DNA of 27,903 bases from Hypsibius dujardini (lineage: Eukaryota; Tardigrada; Eutardigrada; Parachela; Hypsibiidae). The notes beneath the pieces are model-generated. The model was not told where the DNA came from, ran no database searches, and was given only the letters and a program-made list of their open reading frames with translations. This document shows positions 21,985 to 27,903 of this stretch, piece after piece (the stretch's first letter is position 1; the number at the start of each line of letters is the position of its first letter). The translations under genes were made by a program, and so were the position numbers. The stretch spans positions 1 to 27,903 of the forward strand of contig LRSR01014297.1 of the NCBI GenBank assembly GCA_001579985.1, written 5' to 3'.

Positions 21985-22603
21985 GGTCTGTCTGTCTGTT
22001 TGTCTTTTAGTCTAACTGCCTGGCTGTTTGCCAATCTATTGGTCTCTTTGCCTGTTTGTCCACCCTCTGCCTCTTGTCTATCTGACTGTCTGTTTACCTG
22101 TTTGTTTGTCTGCCTAGTTGCCTGCAGGTGTGTCTATTCGCCTATAGGTCTGGACAAAGTCTATTCGTCTACTGTCTCTTGTTTTGCGCACAGCAGTCTA
22201 ATTCGAGTTTTCAGTCCCAGCTTGCCCTGCTGTCTGTTTGTCTATTTCCCTGTTCACACGAATCATTCCTCAAGCGTGCCAGGGGTCCGATGAGCTGTCG
22301 TCTTTGAGTCAGGGGTTTTCGCGGGATTATTTGCTCAGAAATGGTTTTCCCTAGGGGCTTTGACGACACAAGCTTCTCAGCTGACGGCGACGTACAAACA
22401 TGTCCCAGTCGCATCTGTCGAACGACAAGTTTTATCTGTGCTTACACAGCAACATATCCGTTTCCTGTGTATCGCGGGGCTTGGTCGACGCGTGAAATGA
22501 GTTTGCTCACTCGCGCGGTGCCGGTGACTCAATCCTTTGTTTACGATCTGCAAGTATTTCACATTTTTGACAAGCCCACAGCTCTCACTTTCCAGCATGC
22601 CAT
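21270..22603. other. Region between convergent OGG1 and KLF
   Basis: It contains the OGG1 3' UTR and a large TCTG tract. No exon of a recognisable family was seen on either strand. A canonical OGG1 poly(A) signal was not found; TATAAA-like variants occur near 21564. Confidence 0.5.
21855..22110. repeat. TCTG tract
   Basis: Imperfect TCTG/TTTG/CCTG units, with the purest part around 21957-21985. It lies between the OGG1 3' end and the KLF 3' end. Cys/Leu-rich translations here are artefacts of the repeat. Confidence 0.9.
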
Positions 22604-22609
22604 TTTATT
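22604..22609 (-). terminator. Candidate poly(A) signal of the KLF gene
   Basis: AATAAA on the minus strand, about 437 nt after the KLF stop codon. It is the first canonical signal found downstream on that strand, and a 3' UTR of this length would be normal. Confidence 0.5.
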
Positions 22610-23045
22610 AGTCCCTCGACGGGCTTTCCCGCGACCGATCGGCTCAAATAACCCCAATCACCCCCCGAAGCTTGTAGGTAGTAGGACAAAAAAAATAAGT
22701 TTAGGAAATATAATCCGGAAAGACGCATTCGTCGTCGTGTGGTCAAACACACAGACACCGACACACACGGGAAAAAGGTTGAGCAGTTGCAATACACGTC
22801 CACTTTTGCTTGTCCTTCCAGTGCGACACACGCCCCGTTGAGACAGACACCACCGGGACGGACGGCTAGGAACGTCATGGACAAGAGGCACGCGAACAGG
22901 ACCGAGGAAGAAGAGAAAGGAGAAACGGAACCAGATTCATCCAGATCCAGGTTCGCGAGTATAACCGGGGTGCCGCTTCTGGCTTCGTCGCAGACGGGCA
23001 GACGGACAGGCACACCGAATGCATGCAGGCAGGCAGCCGGGTGAA

Positions 23046-23312
23046 CTACTCAATTTCACCGCGCTTCCGGTGGATCTTCATGTGTTTGGACAAGTGGTCG
23101 GAGCGGGAGAAGCGCTTCTGACAGAGCCGGCAGTTGTACGGCTTGATTCCGCTGTGCGAGCGTTTATGGCGAGCGAGTTCTGTGTGCGGGAAAGGAAGGA
23201 TAATAAACAGAGTGTTACAATTTCGACGTGTATGGTCGGCGCCGATTGTGGGTGAATGCACAGACAGGCTATTCGTCGTAAAAGAAAGAGAAGCCCAAAC
23301 GTCGAGCCAGGC

Positions 23313-23351
<39 letters not shown>

Positions 23352-24764
23352 GAATCAGACAAGCAGATAGACGGACTAATGGCCAGACTAGTCATACAAA
23401 GAGTGAAGCAGTCGGCAGGCAGTCAAAACAGACAGACAGATACACATCCAGATATACATCCAAACAGGCAGATAGACAGACAGACGTGCAAAGAAATAGA
23501 CATACAAAGAAACAGAAAGACAAGCAGACAAACAGGTCGACAGGTAATATAGCAGTCAGCAGGGCAGCAGCCAGTCAAATAGACAGTCAGGCAAACAGAG
23601 ACATCCAGACATACATTCAAGCAGACAAACAGAAAGACAAACAGTCAGACAAACAGTCAGACAAACAGGCAGGCAGGCAGGCAGGCAGGCAGACAGAGAG
23701 AGAGACAAAACAGACAGAAGTGAATGCACTTACCATCACTACGACTGAAGCGCCAGCTGCAACCGGGCCATGAGCAAATGAAAGGTTTTTCACCTGCAGG
23801 GTCAGCGAAAACAAATTAACAAACAATTGCAGCATTCACAGTATGACAGTTTTGACCCTCTCAGTACCAGTATGCCGGCGCTGATGCGCGCGCAGATGAG
23901 AGTTCTTCGAGTACATTTTCCCGCAGGACGGATGCATGCATTGGAAGAGCTTGAGCTCGGCGGTGGGGTCCGCCGTACTGCTGCTGCTGGACAGGGAGTT
24001 GTCGAAAGACACCGGCGAGCTGGGGTAACTGCCGCCGGGCGTGGCCAGCGATGAGTCATCCGTGATGGACAGAAAGTCGAGATCTGAATCCTGAAATGAC
24101 CAAACAGTTCACACAGACATTAGCACACAGGCACCATCACCACCAACTTCCGGAACTGAATCAAATTCGTTCGCACGGGATATTTATATAAGTAATCCAT
24201 ACAGTCTTATCGAAACTACTGTCGGCTTTTACAATTGCGTTCTCGGTTATTTTTACTGCAAAAAAATATGCGAGCAGAGTGACTTACAAACAACGTCGGC
24301 AACTGGTAAGAATCCCGCAGCTCAAACACGGTGTGTATCCTCTCGCCGAGGATCACCAAATCCGTGTCGGTCGGACCGCCGTCCGCGTCCCAAATCAGCT
24401 CTGACGTCGTAGTCGTGGTCGGCATTGTCGCCGGCTGTTTCCGGTAGTAATACTGATCCCCGGTATAGCCGTGGTTTTCCGCTCCACTCCCGGTGGTCAT
24501 CACCGTCGTCGTGGTCGGCATATTGGTCGCGGCCGCCGGCCAGAAGGAGAAGGTCGGCGAGCAGTAGACATCGTTGGCCGGGTAGAAGGGGTAACCGTTG
24601 TCCAGAAAGGCCGACGGCGACGACACCGGCGACGGGAGATGAAGCTGAAGGTATTCCGCGGCGGTGGTGGAACCGTGCATCGTACCGTCGTCCTCGTCCT
24701 CGTCGCTGTGGTTGTTCAAGGGTTGCAGGAGACTCCTGATCGCTGCTCGACGCCGGATGGACAT
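23046..24764 (-). CDS. KLF15: Kruppel-like factor, KLF15-type (three C2H2 zinc fingers)
   Basis: A nuclear sequence-specific transcription factor expected to bind GC/CACCC boxes. Exons on the minus strand: 24764-24288, 24090-23868, 23793-23734 and 23179-23046 (TAG), giving 297 aa with phases 0, 1 and 1. Three C-terminal fingers: C210/C215/H228/H232, C240/C245/H258/H262 and C270/C273/H286/H290, joined by HTGEKPF and HSGIKPY linkers. RFSRSDELARH and [10 protein letters not shown] are typical KLF DNA-contact helices, and the HSGxKPYxC linker with SDHLSKHxKxH is closest to KLF15 as I recall it. The N-terminal half is acidic and Ser/Thr/Pro-rich (DEDEDD 21-26; PTTTT repeats; DSDLDFLSI 160-168), as in transactivation regions. 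The start is the first ATG in an upstream-open frame; M29 is an alternative. Intron 3 (554 bp) is filled with CAGA repeat. KLF membership is secure; the KLF15 symbol is less so. Confidence 0.92.
23308..23700. repeat. CAGA tracts in KLF intron 3
   Basis: A pure CAGA block (about 23308-23350), a degenerate middle, and a second CAGG/CAGA block (about 23625-23700) make up most of the intron that separates zinc fingers 2 and 3. On the KLF sense strand it reads TCTG. Confidence 0.9.
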
Positions 24765-25291
24765 ATAAAAATGTTTCCCCACCCAGAGACACGCGAATAA
24801 AATTCCCCGCTGTCGATGTGCGTGTATGCCGGTCCGTATAGTGGAGGAATGTCTCGGTCTGTCTCGACGGGGGGGGGGGAGATTGGAAAACAAATACAAG
24901 AACGACTGGAAGGGGAGAGAGATATTTCTTGTGGAGCTCAGCAGCGCGCGATATGAATCGAAATTTGTTGCCTGCTGCTCACGTTGGAATGGTGTTTAGT
25001 ATGAAGAGGGTTTTAGTCATACCGTGTGAACAATCGCGCGAGAAGGAAACGACGCAGACACCCCTGCGTGGTGTGGTGTGTGAGTAAAGTTGTGCTCGGT
25101 GTGTATATTCATCAGAGAGGCGCATACATCACGGCCAGTTGCTCGTCATACGGTCACGTTGGTGAATGTGCTGTTTGGTCGATCGGTCGGTCGGTCGGTC
25201 GGTGGCGCCACACCCAGTAGTATAGTACCCAGTAGACGGTCCGTCGGTCAAAAGCAAAAGTCTGATGATGATGGGTTGTTTTGCTGTCGTG

Positions 25292-25330
25292 AAGGCAGGC
25301 AGGCAGGCAGGCAGGCAGACAGGCAGGCAA
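25292..25330. repeat. CAGG run
   Basis: About nine CAGG/CAGA units upstream of KLF. A separate run of five TCGG units lies about 100 bp to the left (25183-25203). Confidence 0.9.
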
Positions 25331-26043
25331 GCCCCCGTCTTATATGTGTGTGTGCGCTTTGGAAGAAATGCGAGTCAGACAATAACAACCATCCCGTCGG
25401 CATACACACTCACACACAAGGCACTCGCTTTTTCGGCGAAATAAAAAGGTATGTATAACTGTGTATAAGTTCTCGTAATAAAAGCACGTCGACACAATAA
25501 TTGAGGTGAGAAATACACAGGGTGTTGCCTTAATGCGTGCCGCGGCACTGTGAAGACCGGGTGTGTGTGTTTGTGTGAAAGAGGAATGAAGAGAAATGTG
25601 TGTCGGATCAGCTGGTTTTATATACGTACGCGTGTGCGCGGGTTGGGGCTTTTTATATATATAGTACACGGTCGTATCGCGGGTTCGCGGCCATTTGCGG
25701 ACCCGGGGTAAAGGGGACGAGTGTTATCTTGGTTTGGAGAGGTGAAAGTTTTGCCGTGCAGAGATTTGGTTTTGTGTACTGTGTACATGGACGTACATGG
25801 ATGTGTGCAGATACCGCGCTGAACAGTCGGTCAATTAGGCTGGTGCGGGGAGAAAGTATGCGCACCTGCAGCCATCGTGTCGTCTTAAGGGGGGGGGGGA
25901 AGGATATTGCGCCTGGACCTTGGTCGTAATTGTTTTAACGTTAAGTGTTGCTTATGAGATATCTAAAGTGGTGTACAAAACGTACCGGTGAGAGTCGCTG
26001 TCGCTCTTCGGAAGCCGGGTTGAGGAGCTTTCGCACACGAGTT

Positions 26044-26061
26044 CCCAGCGAGTTCGCTGGG
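26044..26061. repeat. Perfect short inverted repeat
   Basis: CCCAGCGA-GT-TCGCTGGG forms an 8-bp dyad with a 2-bp centre. It lies within a GC-richer island that is also open in a long minus-strand frame. It is not followed by a T run and does not resemble a known element. Confidence 0.7.
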
Positions 26062-27903
26062 TCCGCAGTCTCTGAGATTGAGGGTCCCCCCGGTGGATTC
26101 CCGTTCAGGTCGGTTATTACTGTCAAACCAGTTTCAATAGTACGTTGCTGTACGGTACAATGTTCTGCATGTACTGCTGTATTTCCGCCATGCACAATAC
26201 AGAATACTTGTCTGGTACTGGCATATAAATATATATACAGTAGACTCTTTTTAGGTGTCTTAGCAGACATTTTTTCCATCTTATTCCTAAGTAAGGTTTT
26301 ATACGAATATTGGCAATAATAATAGTTGGAGCGGATTGGGGCGTGGCTTCTCACACAAAGCATGCAGCAATCTCCCGGTTGACCTTGAATCGTCACGGTT
26401 TATCAAATGCAAATAATAAGTGACCTATTTTACCGTACCAAATTGTAGTACTTCCACAGTTCAAGTCAGTCTTTTTGCCCGGTCGAATTTTGTGTATGGC
26501 TGCTGTAACTGACCACCAGTCAAACAGCGCAGTAGTTCGTCTGTCGTGGAATTTCGGTTCCCAACATGAGAATGCTCAGTCATGATCGTGCTGCAGCTGC
26601 ATATCGCATTCCTCACAGTACCGCACCTCTATAAACCGCGCACTGCATACAAGTTACGTTTGCTGATCTCTGAGAGGCTTTTACTCAACCTTTCTATATC
26701 GCAGCGCGGAAATACCTCGGAAGAGGCTAGTTTGCTAAAGTAGCGTCGTCCGACGACGAGCCCCGTCGTCGCCGTCGTCCCTCTCTCAATGCCTGTGCCT
26801 GGCACGGCCAAGATAACGGAGGTACGCTTCGGATTGAACTCGCTCGTTACAGCCTCTCACAACAAGCGAGTTCTCGGAAAGAAAGATACGGCCCTCTAAT
26901 TGCCATTATGTGATGCTTACTTAATTGTTATTTACTTCGAACCGTCAATACAATGTCGGTGGCGCAATACATCCAGGAACGTTAACACGTTGACTGATTA
27001 TACCCGACTAGGGCCCAGCTAGACAGTCTAGATTTGTAGATGTTCAAAATAGTTGAAACAATCACTCGATTATCGCGCAGTCTCAGACCGACCTGTCCGG
27101 GCTTGTTCCAGAGACCGGCGTCTTGTCTGTACGTGGAGAGAGGGTCTCTTGCATCGAACGGACGAACAACGGACAGACATAACACATCGTTCCGGGCCCG
27201 CGCTTTGTAAGCTCAAGGTGTAATCGGGCGTGGGGATTACTGCGGTTGGAGTATGGACGACGAACGAACCCCCCGTGACCGTGCTCGGGCTCTGTGTACG
27301 GGACAGACAATGTGAACGGGCCAATTGTACGGAGCGGCCTTTTGTTTTTCGCTATCGGAAATGTTATCGCAGCTAATGCTGGATCCGTTTCGTGTGTGTG
27401 CACAGTGTACATGTAAAAATGTAGAGTTTTTCGATAGAATTGGGAATGCGCTCGAAGGTCAAAGTTGGTCTGGTATGGCGTGCTCTATCTGCAATATGTC
27501 CTCGTAAATAAACGTGTCTGCCACTGTCAGGCATAATAAGATACAGTATTTGGCACTTTCAAAATCTCCACTGAGTAGTTGTCTGTTAAGGGGAGAAAGA
27601 TAGACACTTCTTTGCTAAATTTTGTGGGCATTGCAAAATGTCTGCATTTCGTTGTCTCGAGGCCCGGAGAGGCGCAGGACCACGGTTCGAGAAGCTCCTT
27701 CGAATCCCAGTCAATCCTTTCTCCTGGACAAAATCTAAACATGCAATAGCCATTCCCAAATATCTAATAGAATTCAATGTCTATGTCTGTCTACTGCATG
27801 AAAATAAAGTTTACCTGACAATTTCTTAACTATATTGAATTCTTCAATTGCGAATCAATCGATTGGCATTAGCGAAATATATATTTCGGGTGTGAGGGGG
27901 AGC

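Larger units (their letters stand above)
24765..27903. other. Upstream flank of KLF and unassigned right end
   Basis: The part next to the KLF start is presumably its 5' UTR and promoter; it carries a G run near 24870. Farther right I find no exon with a recognisable domain on either strand. Motif-free ORFs of 60-150 codons occur near 25941-26396 (minus), 27083-27412 (minus) and 27638-27829 (plus, followed by an AATAAA near 27802), none with family similarity. Confidence 0.5.

Noticed and set aside
22341-22841. 166-codon plus-strand ORF antisense to the KLF 3' region
   Set aside because: There is no recognisable domain or splice context, and it overlaps the likely KLF 3' UTR, so it is most likely a chance open frame.
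27655-27730. tRNA-like pattern with TTCGAATCCC
   Set aside because: There is no matching A box, acceptor stem or anticodon arm at correct spacing, so it is not a tRNA.

Overview
This is a eukaryotic, metazoan window. Every confident gene is split by short phase-consistent GT-AG introns, mostly 60-250 bp. The gene set is animal: a Spitz/TGF-alpha-type EGF ligand, a BLOC-1 subunit, a cytosolic chaperonin subunit, 8-oxoguanine DNA glycosylase and a three-finger Kruppel-like factor. The Spitz-like ligand together with the compact introns suggests an ecdysozoan invertebrate. A tardigrade is my guess, and nothing in the sequence proves it. No bacterial, viral or clearly autonomous transposon genes were recognised.

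Layout. (1) 1-9000 is repeat-dominated. It holds long TCTG/CAGA-type tetranucleotide tracts and GT/CA runs, with one convincing coding exon at 166-418 (minus) carrying the first four cysteines of an EGF domain; the rest of that gene lies to the left of the window and in uncertain 5' exons. A tiny spliced ORF may lie at 9045-9248 (plus). (2) 9.2-11.8 kb is gene-poor and holds a 51-bp tandem repeat (11152-11328). (3) 11856-13258 (plus) is BLOC1S4 in four exons. (4) 13855-17556 (minus) is CCT4 in twelve exons, convergent with BLOC1S4. (5) 17960-21269 (plus) is OGG1 in five exons, divergent from CCT4 across a 403-bp shared upstream region; its large intron 3 holds an unexplained antisense ORF. (6) 21.3-22.6 kb is repeat-rich. 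(7) 23046-24764 (minus) is a KLF15-like transcription factor in four coding exons, with a poly(A) signal near 22604. (8) 24.8-27.9 kb holds no recognised gene; the part next to KLF is its likely promoter and 5' UTR region.

The genes are functionally unrelated: housekeeping chaperonin folding, base-excision repair, lysosome-related organelle biogenesis, EGFR signalling and transcription. Their linkage looks like ordinary compact-genome packing rather than an operon. I reconstructed exon structures by hand from reading-frame continuity, splice sites and recalled family sequences. The CCT4 (538 aa), OGG1 (368 aa), BLOC1S4 (243 aa) and KLF (297 aa) models all close with consistent intron phases. 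I found no strong evidence of a wholly new multi-gene system. The best open leads are the antisense ORF in OGG1 intron 3, the OGG1 active-site substitution, the strand-switching tetranucleotide tracts and the 51-bp repeat.
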